Origin: Pseudomonas avellanae BPIC 631
GTDB lineage: Bacteria > Pseudomonadota > Gammaproteobacteria > Pseudomonadales > Pseudomonadaceae
Assembly: GCF_000444135.1 (NCBI RefSeq)
Contig: NZ_ATDK01000055.1
Location: 1 to 59,403 of the forward strand
DNA length: 59,403 bases
Reading direction: 5' to 3'
Position 1 is the stretch's first letter; each line of letters starts with the position of its first letter. The notes under the pieces were generated by a model, which was not told where the DNA came from, did no database searches, and saw nothing but the letters and a program-made list of their open reading frames with translations. The position numbers were made by a program, and so were the translations under genes. Positions 26,880 through 35,970 of this stretch are shown here, in pieces.

Positions 26880-28312
26880 GCCGTAGTGAAACTGTCTGGA
26901 TCGTAGACGACGATCGTTCGATCCGCTGGGTACTGGAAAAAGCCTTGCAACAGGAAGGCATGACCACACAAAGCTTCGACAGCGCCGACGGGGTGATGAG
27001 CCGTCTGGCCCGTCAGCAACCGGACGTGATCATTTCCGACATTCGCATGCCCGGTGCCAGTGGCCTGGACCTGCTGGCGCGGATTCGCGAGCAGCATCCG
27101 CGCTTGCCGGTGATCATCATGACCGCCCATTCAGACCTGGACAGCGCCGTGGCGTCGTATCAGGGTGGTGCTTTCGAGTACCTGCCCAAGCCATTCGACG
27201 TTGACGAAGCCGTCTCGCTGGTCAAGCGCGCCAATCAGCACGCTCAGGAACAGCAAGGCCTGGACGTCGCACCGACGCTGACCCGCACCCCTGAAATCAT
27301 TGGCGAAGCGCCAGCGATGCAGGAAGTGTTTCGCGCCATCGGGCGTCTGAGCCATTCCAACATCACTGTGCTGATCAACGGCGAATCGGGTACCGGTAAA
27401 GAACTGGTCGCTCACGCCCTGCACCGCCACAGCCCGCGTTCGGCTTCGCCGTTTATTGCGCTGAACATGGCGGCGATTCCCAAGGACTTGATGGAATCAG
27501 AGCTGTTCGGTCACGAGAAAGGTGCCTTCACCGGCGCGGCCAACCTGCGTCGCGGTCGCTTTGAACAGGCTGACGGCGGCACGCTGTTTCTCGATGAAAT
27601 CGGCGACATGCCGGCCGACACCCAGACCCGCCTGCTGCGCGTGCTGGCCGATGGCGAATTTTACCGGGTTGGCGGGCACACGCCGGTCAAGGTCGACGTG
27701 CGGATCATTGCCGCGACTCACCAGAACCTGGAAACCCTGGTGCAGGCCGGGAAATTCCGTGAAGACTTGTTTCACCGTCTGAACGTGATCCGTATTCACA
27801 TTCCGCGCATGTCGGACCGTCGCGAAGACATCCCGACCCTGGCCAAACACTTCCTGAGCCGCGCCGCGCAGGAACTGGCGGTCGAACCCAAGCTGCTCAA
27901 GGCCGAGACCGAGGAATACCTCAAGCATCTGCCATGGCCGGGCAACGTTCGTCAGTTGGAGAACACCTGCCGCTGGATCACTGTCATGGCCTCGGGCCGT
28001 GAAGTGCACATCAGCGACCTGCCGCCGGAACTGCTCAGCCTGCCGCAAGACGCCGCCCCGGTCACCAACTGGGAACAGGCACTGCGTCAATGGGCCGATC
28101 AGGCGTTGTCGCGCGGTCAGTCCAGCCTGCTGGACAGCGCGGTGCCAACCTTTGAGCGAATCATGATCGAAACCGCCCTCAAGCACACCGCCGGCCGCCG
28201 CCGCGACGCTGCTGTGCTGCTGGGCTGGGGCCGCAACACCTTGACCCGCAAGATCAAGGAACTAGGCATGAAAGTCGATGGCGGGGATGACGACGAGGCT
28301 GATGAGGGCTGA
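26876..28312 (+). CDS. ntrC: Nitrogen-regulation response regulator NtrC
   Basis: A 478-residue activator of sigma-54 RNA polymerase. The receiver domain carries D55 (ISDIRMPG); the AAA+ domain has GESGTGKE (Walker A), the sigma-54 contact loop GAFTGA, and [12 protein letters not shown] (Walker B); the C-terminal Fis-type helix-turn-helix reads [23 protein letters not shown]. When phosphorylated by NtrB it binds dyads like those before glnA and turns on nitrogen-scavenging genes. It is translationally coupled to ntrB by the ATGA overlap. The extreme C-terminus is a short acidic tail. Confidence 0.97.
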   Translation: MSRSETVWIVDDDRSIRWVLEKALQQEGMTTQSFDSADGVMSRLARQQPDVIISDIRMPGASGLDLLARIREQHPRLPVIIMTAHSDLDSAVASYQGGAFEYLPKPFDVDEAVSLVKRANQHAQEQQGLDVAPTLTRTPEIIGEAPAMQEVFRAIGRLSHSNITVLINGESGTGKELVAHALHRHSPRSASPFIALNMAAIPKDLMESELFGHEKGAFTGAANLRRGRFEQADGGTLFLDEIGDMPADTQTRLLRVLADGEFYRVGGHTPVKVDVRIIAATHQNLETLVQAGKFREDLFHRLNVIRIHIPRMSDRREDIPTLAKHFLSRAAQELAVEPKLLKAETEEYLKHLPWPGNVRQLENTCRWITVMASGREVHISDLPPELLSLPQDAAPVTNWEQALRQWADQALSRGQSSLLDSAVPTFERIMIETALKHTAGRRRDAAVLLGWGRNTLTRKIKELGMKVDGGDDDEADEG

Positions 28313-28319
28313 GTGGTTA

Positions 28320-28450
28320 TATGATGGTCGTTGGTGCCAATGCTCCGCATTGGCATGCATTTCGAAACACTCTGCGCCGCGCCGACTATTCAAGGCAGGA
28401 CGCAGAGCGTCCAGAACTGCATTCCCACGCGGAGCGTGGGAACGATAGTC
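28320..28450. repeat. REP-like modular hairpin array
   Basis: Successive short palindromes with the patterns CCAATGCTCCGCATTGG, GGACGCAGAGCGTCC and TTCCCACGCGGAGCGTGGGAA, joined by linkers GAACTGCA and CGATAG. They fill the spacer between convergent ntrC and the aldo-keto reductase gene. The array shares modules with 11404-11575 and 59318-59403. Confidence 0.78.
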
Positions 28451-28489
28451 ATCTCAGGAATTGCGTGTAACGCGCAGCCCAACACCGTA

Positions 28490-29527
28490 TCACTCAGCCA
28501 GCGATGGCTTTTCCCACAGGTTGATGCCGCCTTCCACCGCAAAGCTGTCGATCTCGGCCAGTTCTTCGCTGCTGAACGTGAGGTTCTGCAGCGCACCAAC
28601 GTTTTCGATGATCTGCTCGGGACGGCTGGCACCGATCAGTGCCGAGGTCACGCGCGGATCACGCAGGGTCCAGGCCAGGGCCATTTGTGCCAGGCTCTGA
28701 CCGCGACGCTGGGCGATTTCGTTGAGGGCGCGCACATGGGCGATGTTCTGCTCGGACAAGTGCGAAGCCTGCAGCGAGCCACCGCCCGGACGATTGACCC
28801 GTGCGTCCTTGGGCACGCCGTTCAAATACTTGTCAGACAGCAACCCCTGAGCCAGCGCGGTGAAGGCAATCACGCCAGCACCCAGCTCTTCGGTCGCATC
28901 AAGCAGGTCTTTCTCGACCCAGCGGTTGAGCAGGTTGTAAGCCGGCTGGTGAATCAGCAACGGCACTTTCCACTCTTTGAGCAGCGCGGCTATTTCACGG
29001 GTTTTGGCCCCGGAATACGACGAGATGCCGATGTACAGCGCCTTGCCCTGCTGCACGGCAGTGGCCAGCGCGCTGGCGGTTTCTTCCAGCGGGGTGTCCG
29101 GGTCGAAACGGTGCGAGTAGAAAATATCGACGTAATCCAGACCCATGCGTTGCAGGCTCTGATCGAGGCTGGTCAGCACGTATTTGCGTGACCCACCGCC
29201 CTGCCCGTAAGGCCCCGGCCACATGTCCCAGCCTGCCTTGCTGGAGATGATCAGCTCGTCGCGGTAGTGCTTGAAGTCTTCACGGAGCAAACGACCAAAG
29301 TTGATCTCGGCGCTGCCGTACGGCGGCCCATAGTTGTTGGCCAGGTCGAAATGGTTGATGCCCAGATCGAACGCCGTGCGCAGCATGGCGCGCTGGGTGT
29401 CGATCGGCGTGCTGTCACCGAAGTTGTGCCACAAGCCCAACGACAGTGCCGGAAGCACCAGCCCGCTGCGGCCGGTACGGCGATACGGCATGTCTTGGTA
29501 ACGATTTTCGGCAGCGATGTAGGTCAT
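28490..29527 (-). CDS. Aldo/keto reductase (YghZ/L-glyceraldehyde-3-phosphate reductase type)
   Basis: A 345-residue NADPH-dependent reductase with the TIM-barrel motifs: catalytic aspartate and tyrosine region DLANNYGPPYGSAE, lysine in SSKAGWDMW, histidine in DIFYSHRFDPD, and the cofactor-binding C-terminus TSALIGASRPEQI. The opening MPYRRTGRSGLVLPALSLGLW and full length match the YghZ/GPR branch, which reduces L-glyceraldehyde 3-phosphate and assorted aldehydes. AGAGGA precedes ATG 29527. It is the last gene of a same-strand run (TonB receptor, monooxygenase, binding protein, reductase), but the 82-base gap leaves operon membership open. Confidence 0.9.
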   Translation of the reverse strand: MTYIAAENRYQDMPYRRTGRSGLVLPALSLGLWHNFGDSTPIDTQRAMLRTAFDLGINHFDLANNYGPPYGSAEINFGRLLREDFKHYRDELIISSKAGWDMWPGPYGQGGGSRKYVLTSLDQSLQRMGLDYVDIFYSHRFDPDTPLEETASALATAVQQGKALYIGISSYSGAKTREIAALLKEWKVPLLIHQPAYNLLNRWVEKDLLDATEELGAGVIAFTALAQGLLSDKYLNGVPKDARVNRPGGGSLQASHLSEQNIAHVRALNEIAQRRGQSLAQMALAWTLRDPRVTSALIGASRPEQIIENVGALQNLTFSSEELAEIDSFAVEGGINLWEKPSLAE

Positions 29528-29609
29528 TGAATCCTCTCTTGTCTGCGGGATATTCGAGGCGTGTCGCGGTGCGCTCGCGAGCGTGAAACGTCTGCTCGCC
29601 ACGCGGGAA

Positions 29610-30545
29610 TCATGGCTTTTGCCAGACAACCTGCTGAATGTCGACCCGCTTGGGTATCAAGTGGTTGTCGTAAAACAGATCGGCGGTCGCTTGCTGCGCA
29701 CGCACGATTTCAGGCGTGATCGGCAAGCTGGGTGATGCAGGTCGATGGTCAAGATACTGAGTGATGACCGCTTCGGACAAGCCCATGCTGCGCGCCAGGA
29801 TCTGGATGCTCTCTGCGCGTTGCGTGCGAGTCAGTTCATCGGCCGTCGTCAGTTCGTCGAGGACCTGCTGGACGGACGCGCCGTTTTTCTCGGCAAACTC
29901 CCGGCGTGCGGTGTAGAACGGCCCCGACAGCCCAAGCCCTTCGCCGTTGGCCAACAGGCGGCTGTGGCCTTCGTTCAGGGCGATGGAGTAGTACGGGTCC
30001 CAGATCGCCCAGGCATCGACGCTGCCGTTTTCAAACGCGGCACGGGCATCGGCGGGGGTCAGGTAGATCGGCTGAATATCCTTGAAGGTCAGCCCTGCCT
30101 TGTTCAGCACACGCAGCACCACGTTGTGCGCGCTGGAGCCTTTCTGGAGCGCGACTTTTCGGCCTTTCAGCTCTGCCACGCTGTGCAGCGGGCTTTCGCT
30201 GCGCACCAGGAGGGTTTCCGCCTGCGGCTTGGCCGGTTCTGCGCCGATGTAGACCAGGTCTGCACCTGCGACCTGAGCAAAGATCGACGGAATGTCGCCG
30301 GTTGAGGCGATGTCCAGGCTGCCGATATTCAAAGCTTCAAGCATCTGCGGCCCGGCCGGAAACTCGATCCATTTGATTTTTGTAGCAGCAAAGCGCTTCT
30401 CCAGCAGGCCGTATTCCTTGGCCAGCACCAGCGTGATCGAGCCTTTCTGATAGCCGATGCGCAAGGCGTCGGGCTCGTCGGCAGAGGCTGTATTGAGCAA
30501 GCCGCTGAAAGCCAGAATGGCGGCGATGAAGGTGAATGGTTTCAT
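29610..30545 (-). CDS. Sulfonate/nitrate-type ABC transporter solute-binding protein, orphan
   Basis: A 311-residue precursor with signal peptide (cut near ASA-DE) and a SsuA/NMT1-like fold: LRIGYQKGSITLVLAKEYGLLEKRF, the GSLDIASTGDIPSIFA pocket strand, RKVALQKGSSAHNVVLRVL and DAWAIWDPYYSIA. Such proteins bind alkanesulfonates, taurine or related acids in the periplasm. AAAGGA precedes ATG 30545. No SsuB/SsuC-type ATPase or permease is present in the window, so it must share another transporter. It is on the same strand as an LLM flavin monooxygenase, a frequent partner in organosulfur use, but a REP block separates them. Confidence 0.85.
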   Translation of the reverse strand: MKPFTFIAAILAFSGLLNTASADEPDALRIGYQKGSITLVLAKEYGLLEKRFAATKIKWIEFPAGPQMLEALNIGSLDIASTGDIPSIFAQVAGADLVYIGAEPAKPQAETLLVRSESPLHSVAELKGRKVALQKGSSAHNVVLRVLNKAGLTFKDIQPIYLTPADARAAFENGSVDAWAIWDPYYSIALNEGHSRLLANGEGLGLSGPFYTARREFAEKNGASVQQVLDELTTADELTRTQRAESIQILARSMGLSEAVITQYLDHRPASPSLPITPEIVRAQQATADLFYDNHLIPKRVDIQQVVWQKP

Positions 30546-30597
30546 GGGTAATCCTTTAATTCAGTGGTCTATGCCCAGTCTCTGTGCTGTAAAAAAT

Positions 30598-30772
30598 CCG
30601 CTTTTGATTCTGGCCGAAGGCCGTGGGAGCGAACTTGTTCGCGAAGAAGGTGGTTCCGACGATACATATTCGCGAAATGTACCGGCCCCTTCGCGGACAA
30701 GTCCGCTCCCACAACGCCCTGCGGGCAGAAGCCTGAGCGCGCCGTTTTCTGAGTCCTCCAGGGCTTGCATGC
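30598..30772. repeat. REP pair, copy 1 of a related block
   Basis: Inverted arms GTGGGAGCGAACTTGTTCGC (from 30623) and GCGGACAAGTCCGCTCCCAC (ending 30712) form the typical Pseudomonas REP doublet. It is flanked by TTTTGATTCTGGCC on the left and CCTGCGGGCAGAAGC on the right. Closely related sequence in the same orientation occurs at 35747-35915. Confidence 0.82.
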
Positions 30773-30780
30773 GGGGAATA

Positions 30781-32106
30781 TCAAAATCTATAAGCAGGCC
30801 GCTGCAGCCCCAGGTTCTCGCGCAACGTAGTGCCTTCATATTCAGTACGAAACAGCCCGCGCCGCTGTAACTCCGGCACCAGCAATTGCGCGACGTCTTC
30901 CAGACCGCCCGGCAGATGCGGCACCAGCACATTGAAGCCGTCCGCCGCACCGTGTTCGAACCAGATTTGCAATTCATCGGCGATCTGCGCAGGCGTGCCG
31001 ATCAGGCTGTAGTGCCCTCGCCCACCGGCAATCCGCCGCCCCAGCTGTGCCAAGGTCAGGTTTTCCTGATCGGCCAGCTCAGTCAGCAACTTTTGCCGAC
31101 TGCGCTGGCCGCTGTCGGTCAGTGGCAGCTCCGGCAACGGCCCGTCCAGCGGATAGCCCGACAGATCGAAATTGCCCAGCATACGGCCCAACAGAGCAAC
31201 ACCCACCTGTGGTTCGATCAGGTCCTGAAACGACTCGAACTTCTGTTTCGCCAGCGCTTCGGTTTCTGCTACGACGATGAACACGCCGGGCATGACTTTC
31301 AGCGAATCTGCGTCTCGCCCGTAAGCGCTCAAACGCCCCTTGATGTCGGCATAAAACGCCTGGGCACTGGCCAGCGAGGTCTGCGCGGTGAAAACCACCT
31401 CTGCCGTCTGCGCCGCCAGATCACGACCGACTTCCGAGGAACCGGCCTGCACCACCACCGGCTGACCCTGCGGCGAACGCGCCACGTTCAGCGGCCCTTT
31501 GACGCTGAAATGCTCGCCCACGTGATCCAGCACATGCACCTTGGCCGGGTCGTAATACTCGCCGCTGGCCTTGTTACGGGTGAAGGCGTCGTCTGTCCAG
31601 CTGTCCCACAGGCCAGTCACTACCTGATGAAACTCACTCGCTCGACTGTAACGCTCGGCGTGGCCGACATGCTCGGCGCGACCGAAATTCTGCGCCTCGG
31701 CGGCGGCGTCCGACGTCACCGGATTCCAGCCCGCCCGGCCGCCCGACAGGTGATCCAGCGAGGCGAACTTGCGGGCCACGTGATAGGGCTCGTTGTAAGT
31801 AGTCGTCGCCGTTGCAATCAGGCCGATGTGATCGGTCACCGCGCTCAGCGCCGAGAGCAGCGTCAGTGGCTCGAAATGATCCGAGCGGGCCATGCGACTG
31901 GCGATATCACCGGTCGCCGCCGCCACACTGTCGGCCACAAACAAGGTGTCGAATTTCGCCGCTTCCGCGACTTGGGCCAGGTGCCGGTAGTGTTTGAAAT
32001 CCAGCCCCGCATCCGCAGGCACATCCGGGTGGCGCCAGGCCGCAACGTGGTGCCCGGTGGCCATCAAAAAAGCGCCCAGTTTCATCTGTCGAGCAGTCGT
32101 GCTCAT
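30781..32106 (-). CDS. LLM-class flavin-dependent monooxygenase (NtaA/SnaA/DszA type)
   Basis: A 441-residue luciferase-like protein that uses FMNH2 to oxidise organic substrates. Family marks are KLGAFLMATGHHVAAWRHPD at the start, FDTLFVADSV, the HLSGGRAGWNPVTS loop, and EYYDPAKVHVLDHVGEHFSVKGPLNVARSPQGQPVVVQAG in the middle, the pattern of the nitrilotriacetate/dibenzothiophene-sulfone/pristinamycin branch. AAGGAG precedes ATG 32106. It follows the TonB receptor gene by 35 bases and probably shares its transcript. A partner flavin reductase is not in the window. Desulfonation or oxidation of a plant-derived or soil organosulfur compound fits the context. Confidence 0.9.
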   Translation of the reverse strand: MSTTARQMKLGAFLMATGHHVAAWRHPDVPADAGLDFKHYRHLAQVAEAAKFDTLFVADSVAAATGDIASRMARSDHFEPLTLLSALSAVTDHIGLIATATTTYNEPYHVARKFASLDHLSGGRAGWNPVTSDAAAEAQNFGRAEHVGHAERYSRASEFHQVVTGLWDSWTDDAFTRNKASGEYYDPAKVHVLDHVGEHFSVKGPLNVARSPQGQPVVVQAGSSEVGRDLAAQTAEVVFTAQTSLASAQAFYADIKGRLSAYGRDADSLKVMPGVFIVVAETEALAKQKFESFQDLIEPQVGVALLGRMLGNFDLSGYPLDGPLPELPLTDSGQRSRQKLLTELADQENLTLAQLGRRIAGGRGHYSLIGTPAQIADELQIWFEHGAADGFNVLVPHLPGGLEDVAQLLVPELQRRGLFRTEYEGTTLRENLGLQRPAYRF

Positions 32107-32141
32107 GCCTCACTCCTTACTGTGTTGCTGCGGGCAGCGAC

Positions 32142-34409
32142 TCAAAAATCCTTGCGCAGCTGCACGCCGAAATAACGTTCGTCATCACGCGGCACGGATC
32201 GGTAAACGTAGTTGCCGCCGGTTGCCAGCATCGGCGAATAAGACTTGTCTGCCAGGTTCTTGCCAAGCAGTGCTACGCGCCAGCCGCTGTTGTAATCAGC
32301 CAGTGCCACGCTGGCGTTCCAGATGCCGTAAGCACCCTGCTTGGTGTCCGGGTTCTGACTGATGTCGTACTGCACTTCGCTCTGCCAGCTGTAATCGGTG
32401 CCCAGCTCGATGTCCAGGCCGTTGTCCAGCGGGATGGTGTAATCAGCGCGCACATAGCTTTTCCAGTCCGGGCTGTACGGCAGGGTTTTGCCATCGACGT
32501 TGCACGACGCCGCCGCACCGGCCGGGCAGGCGAAGGTGTCGATGCGCGCCTTGGTGTAGGACAGCGCGCCGGAGAATTTCAGGTTACGCGTGGCCTGCAA
32601 AGCGTAATCCAGCTCGACGCCTTCGGTGCTGACACTGCCTGCGTTGATCAGCCGCGTTACGACCTGCCCGGCAACGCTGTCGAAGAAGTTCGCCTGATAG
32701 TTGTCGTAATCGCTGTGGAACACCGCCAGGTTGGTGGTCAGGCGATTGTTCCAGGTGGCGGCTTTAACGCCGACTTCCCAAGTGTTCGAGGTTTCCGGCT
32801 TGAGGGCTTCGGTGTCACGCGGCTGCATGTTGAAGAACACGTTGTAGGCCGGGCCCTTGTAGCCGCGCGAGTAGGTGATGTAGGTCATCACGCTGTCGCT
32901 GAGGTCATATTGCAGACCCAGCCGCCCGGACTTGCCGTCCTCGTCCACCGACCCGGAACTGCTGGTCGCAGGCTGAATGCCGCTGACCGTGGTCGCCGAT
33001 GTCGAAACGCGGCGATGATCGTATTCCAGATCGTCGTGGGTCCAGCGCGCACCGGCAATCGCGCGGAAATCCGGCGTAAAGTTGAAGGTGGTTTCGCCAA
33101 ACACCGAATAGCTGTCGGTGGTCGTGCTGTAATCGGCGATGCCTCGGTTTTGCGTGGTCGGGGTGATCAGCGTGCGCTGATAGGTTTCGTCACTCTTGCC
33201 GTGCATGTAGAACAGCCCGCCGACGTACTCGACAAACTGGCCCTTTGGCGACGCCAGACGCAGCTCCTGGGAATACTGGTTGAACTCCAGATCGCCCTTG
33301 TCTTCGGTGCCGGGGAAGGCAGCCGTGATGGTGCCGAGACGGTCGCCATCCTGATACTGGGTGTTGTCCCAGCCGCGCCAGGCGGTGATGGAGGTCAGGG
33401 TGTAATCGCCCAGTTGCCAGTCAAGCTGACCGGACAGGCCTTTGTTGACGTCTTCAACGTGGCTGCGGTAATCGCTAAGCACGTTGCGGTTGTCGCTGTC
33501 GGCGCGCACCGGTGACAGCGCACTGGCGAACGCCGGGGTCAGCGCCTTGCTGACCACGCCGTTGGGCGCGTCATCATGGGACTGCATGTAGTCTGCGGCG
33601 AGGGTAAACGTGATGTCGTCGTTGGGCGTGAACTCCAGCTTGCCGCGCGCGCCCTTGCGGTTGTAACCGTTGACTTCCTGACCGTTGAGCTTGTTGTCGA
33701 CGTTGCCGTCGTAGCTGCCGAACAGCGTGGTGATCGAGCCCTTGAGGGTCTGCGGAATCAGACTGCCACCGATGCCGAAACGGGTGCGGCTTTCATTGCC
33801 GCTGTAATACGACTGATCGATATAACCGTGGGTCTCTTCGGTCGGCGCCTTGGTGGTGACGTTGAGCACACCGGCCGACGCATTCTTGCCAAACAGCGTG
33901 CCCTGCGGGCCGCGCAGCACTTCGATGCGTTCAAGGTCGAGCAGGTCCAGCGTGGCCTGACCCGGACGCGCATACACCACGCCATCAATCACGGTCGCCA
34001 CCGTCGGCTCGACGCCTGGCGAAGTGGAAATGGTGCCGACACCGCGAATGAACAGCGAGGTGTCCTTGTTGGAGGCGCCGGTGCGGAAGTTCAGCGACGG
34101 CACTTGCTGCACGATACTGGCCACGCCGTTGCGGTTGTCCCGCTCCAGTTGTTCGCCCTGAATGACCGAGACTGCGACCGGGACTTTTTGCAGCGACTCT
34201 TCACGGCGCGTGGCCGTCACGGTGACCGATTCCAGCGCTACGGTCTCGGCGTTTTGCGCGGCCTCGGTCGCGGCCATTGCCGGCACCCACGGCAAAGCCG
34301 TCAGCCCCATCAACAACCAGCCATAGCGACGCCCCCGCGCCACATGAGCCTGATCGATGGCTTGCGCCAGAAGTGTGTGTTTGACGCCATCCCCATGTGT
34401 TGTGTGCAT
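32142..34409 (-). CDS. TonB-dependent outer-membrane receptor
   Basis: A 755-residue precursor if started at ATG 34409. After a signal sequence (GLTALPWVPAMA) come a TonB box (ESVTVTATRR), plug domain (VPVAVSVIQGEQL...VLRGPQGTLFGKNASAGVLNVTTKAP) and a 22-strand barrel that ends in phenylalanine (FGVQLRKDF). The frame is open to 34544, but the longer start would place a perfect LacI-type operator inside the gene, so the downstream start is preferred. It has no FecA-type signalling domain. With the monooxygenase 35 bases downstream and a divergent LacI repressor, it should import a specific organic compound more than a siderophore. Confidence 0.9.
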   Translation of the reverse strand: MHTTHGDGVKHTLLAQAIDQAHVARGRRYGWLLMGLTALPWVPAMAATEAAQNAETVALESVTVTATRREESLQKVPVAVSVIQGEQLERDNRNGVASIVQQVPSLNFRTGASNKDTSLFIRGVGTISTSPGVEPTVATVIDGVVYARPGQATLDLLDLERIEVLRGPQGTLFGKNASAGVLNVTTKAPTEETHGYIDQSYYSGNESRTRFGIGGSLIPQTLKGSITTLFGSYDGNVDNKLNGQEVNGYNRKGARGKLEFTPNDDITFTLAADYMQSHDDAPNGVVSKALTPAFASALSPVRADSDNRNVLSDYRSHVEDVNKGLSGQLDWQLGDYTLTSITAWRGWDNTQYQDGDRLGTITAAFPGTEDKGDLEFNQYSQELRLASPKGQFVEYVGGLFYMHGKSDETYQRTLITPTTQNRGIADYSTTTDSYSVFGETTFNFTPDFRAIAGARWTHDDLEYDHRRVSTSATTVSGIQPATSSSGSVDEDGKSGRLGLQYDLSDSVMTYITYSRGYKGPAYNVFFNMQPRDTEALKPETSNTWEVGVKAATWNNRLTTNLAVFHSDYDNYQANFFDSVAGQVVTRLINAGSVSTEGVELDYALQATRNLKFSGALSYTKARIDTFACPAGAAASCNVDGKTLPYSPDWKSYVRADYTIPLDNGLDIELGTDYSWQSEVQYDISQNPDTKQGAYGIWNASVALADYNSGWRVALLGKNLADKSYSPMLATGGNYVYRSVPRDDERYFGVQLRKDF

Positions 34410-34526
34410 CTGCGTGCCTGCCTGAAATATGCCCTGATCCGACAGTGCGATGCGCACTGGCGCCTGTTCGTGCTGGCTAAACCGGGTCCGGGCATTCGCG
34501 GTGGCGAGTAGCAGACAAACCATCTT

Positions 34527-34540
34527 TGTTAGCGCTAACA
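34527..34540. promoter_or_regulatory. LacI-family operator
   Basis: TGTTAGCGCTAACA is a perfect 14-base palindrome with the central CG typical of LacI/GntR/CytR operators. It lies between the divergent TonB-receptor and lacI-type genes, 89 bases before the repressor ATG, so it can control both. Confidence 0.8.
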
Positions 34541-34628
34541 TCACCAGTATCAGGAATTGGCAGATAGATCGTCCAATACTGAAAAATTAGTTTTATATTC
34601 CTTTTACTTTTATATGAAGTGATCGAGC

Positions 34629-35675
34629 ATGGCTGACGAAAAACCTGCGATACGCAAACGCCGAGGCGCCGGCCGGGTGACGATCACCGCCGTGGCACGC
34701 CAGGCGGGGGTGTCGGCCATCACCGTGTCGCGCTATTTCAATCAGCCAGAGCAAGTCTCGCCCGAACTGCGCGAACGCATCGCGGCAGTGGTCAATACAC
34801 TGGGCTACGTGCCCAATCTGGTGGCAGGTGGCCTGGCGTCGGCGCGCAGCAAGGTGGTGGCGATGGTCATTCCCAACATCTCCGGGCCGATCTTCGCCAA
34901 CACCATTCAGGGCTTCAGCGACACATTGAGCCAGCATGGTTTCCAGTTGTTGCTGGCCTCCAGTTACTTTTCCGCCGAGCAGGAAGAAAGCGCCGTGCGG
35001 GCGTTTCTGGGCTGGTCTCCGGCGGCCTTGGTGCTGACCAGTCGCTTCCACAGCCCAGCGACTGAGAAGATGATCGAGCAGACCGACGTCCCGGTGATCG
35101 AAACCTGGGACCACCAGCCCGACCGCAGCCCGATCCAGATTGGCTTTTCTCACTACGACGTCGGCGTTGCCGCAGCCCGCTACCTGCATGCCAAAGGCTA
35201 TCGCCGCATCGCGTTCGTACAGAACAGCGTCGCGGGCGACTTCAGCGCACTTGAGCGTCGCAACGGTTATGCCGCGACGCTGGAAGGGCTTGGCCTCAAG
35301 CCGTGGGTATTCGTCCCGGACGCCGGGCGAGCGCCTTTCGAGGCAGGCAAGCAGGCCATGGAGGCACTGATGAGCCAAGCGCCGCGCCCCGACGCCATCG
35401 TCTTCGCCAACGACAACCTCGCCGCCGGCGCGCTGCTCGCCAGCCAGCGTGCAGGCCTGCACGTTCCGCAGGACTGCGCCGTCATGGGCTTTGGCGACTA
35501 CGCCTTCGCAGAAATGATGCTGCCCAGCCTCACCACCATCAAACCGCCAGCACTGGAGATCGGCGTAATGGCCGCAACCCGCGTGCTGGAGAGCCTTGGG
35601 GTACTGCCAGTAGAAGGGGAAATACAGCGCTTGAATTTGCTCGATTGCAGGTTGGTGGAGCGGGAAAGTACGTGA
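34629..35675 (+). CDS. LacI-family transcriptional repressor
   Basis: A 348-residue regulator. The N-terminal helix-turn-helix and hinge helix (VTITAVARQAGVSAITVSRYFNQPEQVSPELRERIAAVVNTLGYVPNLVAGGLAS) are canonical, with the minor-groove leucine of the hinge replaced by GGLAS context. The periplasmic-binding-protein-like core follows (VVAMVIPNISGPIFANTIQGF...DAIVFANDNLAAGALLASQRAG...VMGFGDYAFAEMMLPSLTTI), close to the GntR gluconate-repressor branch. It is divergent from the TonB receptor and shares the operator at 34527-34540. The inducer is unknown; it may be a sugar acid or sugar-linked sulfonate. Confidence 0.93.
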   Translation: MADEKPAIRKRRGAGRVTITAVARQAGVSAITVSRYFNQPEQVSPELRERIAAVVNTLGYVPNLVAGGLASARSKVVAMVIPNISGPIFANTIQGFSDTLSQHGFQLLLASSYFSAEQEESAVRAFLGWSPAALVLTSRFHSPATEKMIEQTDVPVIETWDHQPDRSPIQIGFSHYDVGVAAARYLHAKGYRRIAFVQNSVAGDFSALERRNGYAATLEGLGLKPWVFVPDAGRAPFEAGKQAMEALMSQAPRPDAIVFANDNLAAGALLASQRAGLHVPQDCAVMGFGDYAFAEMMLPSLTTIKPPALEIGVMAATRVLESLGVLPVEGEIQRLNLLDCRLVEREST

Positions 35676-35746
35676 GCGTGCAGACATTAGGTGTCCGGAA
35701 AAACACTATCGTGCCCACGCTCAGCGCTCATCGTTATACAACGCTG

Positions 35747-35915
35747 CTTTTGATTCTGGCCGGAGGCCGTGGGAGCGAACTTGTTCGCGAAGGGGCCGGG
35801 ATAGTCGCCGAAAATGCAGCGCCTAAAACATCGTCTTCGCGAACAAGTTCGCTCCCACGCCCTGCGGGCAGAAGCGTGAACGGCCCCATTTTACGGGCTC
35901 TTCAGGACTTATGTA
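35747..35915. repeat. REP pair, copy 2 of a related block
   Basis: The same doublet as at 30598-30772: GTGGGAGCGAACTTGTTCGC (from 35769) opposed by GCGAACAAGTTCGCTCCCAC (ending 35858), with the same outer flanks (TTTTGATTCTGGCC, CCTGCGGGCAGAAGC). The two copies are in direct orientation and enclose the monooxygenase, TonB receptor and LacI genes. The rest of 35676-35970 shows nothing else. Confidence 0.82.
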
Positions 35916-35970
35916 TAAAGATGAGTGCGGAGCGTGAGGAACGATAACGCGCCATTGGCACCACAGCCAT

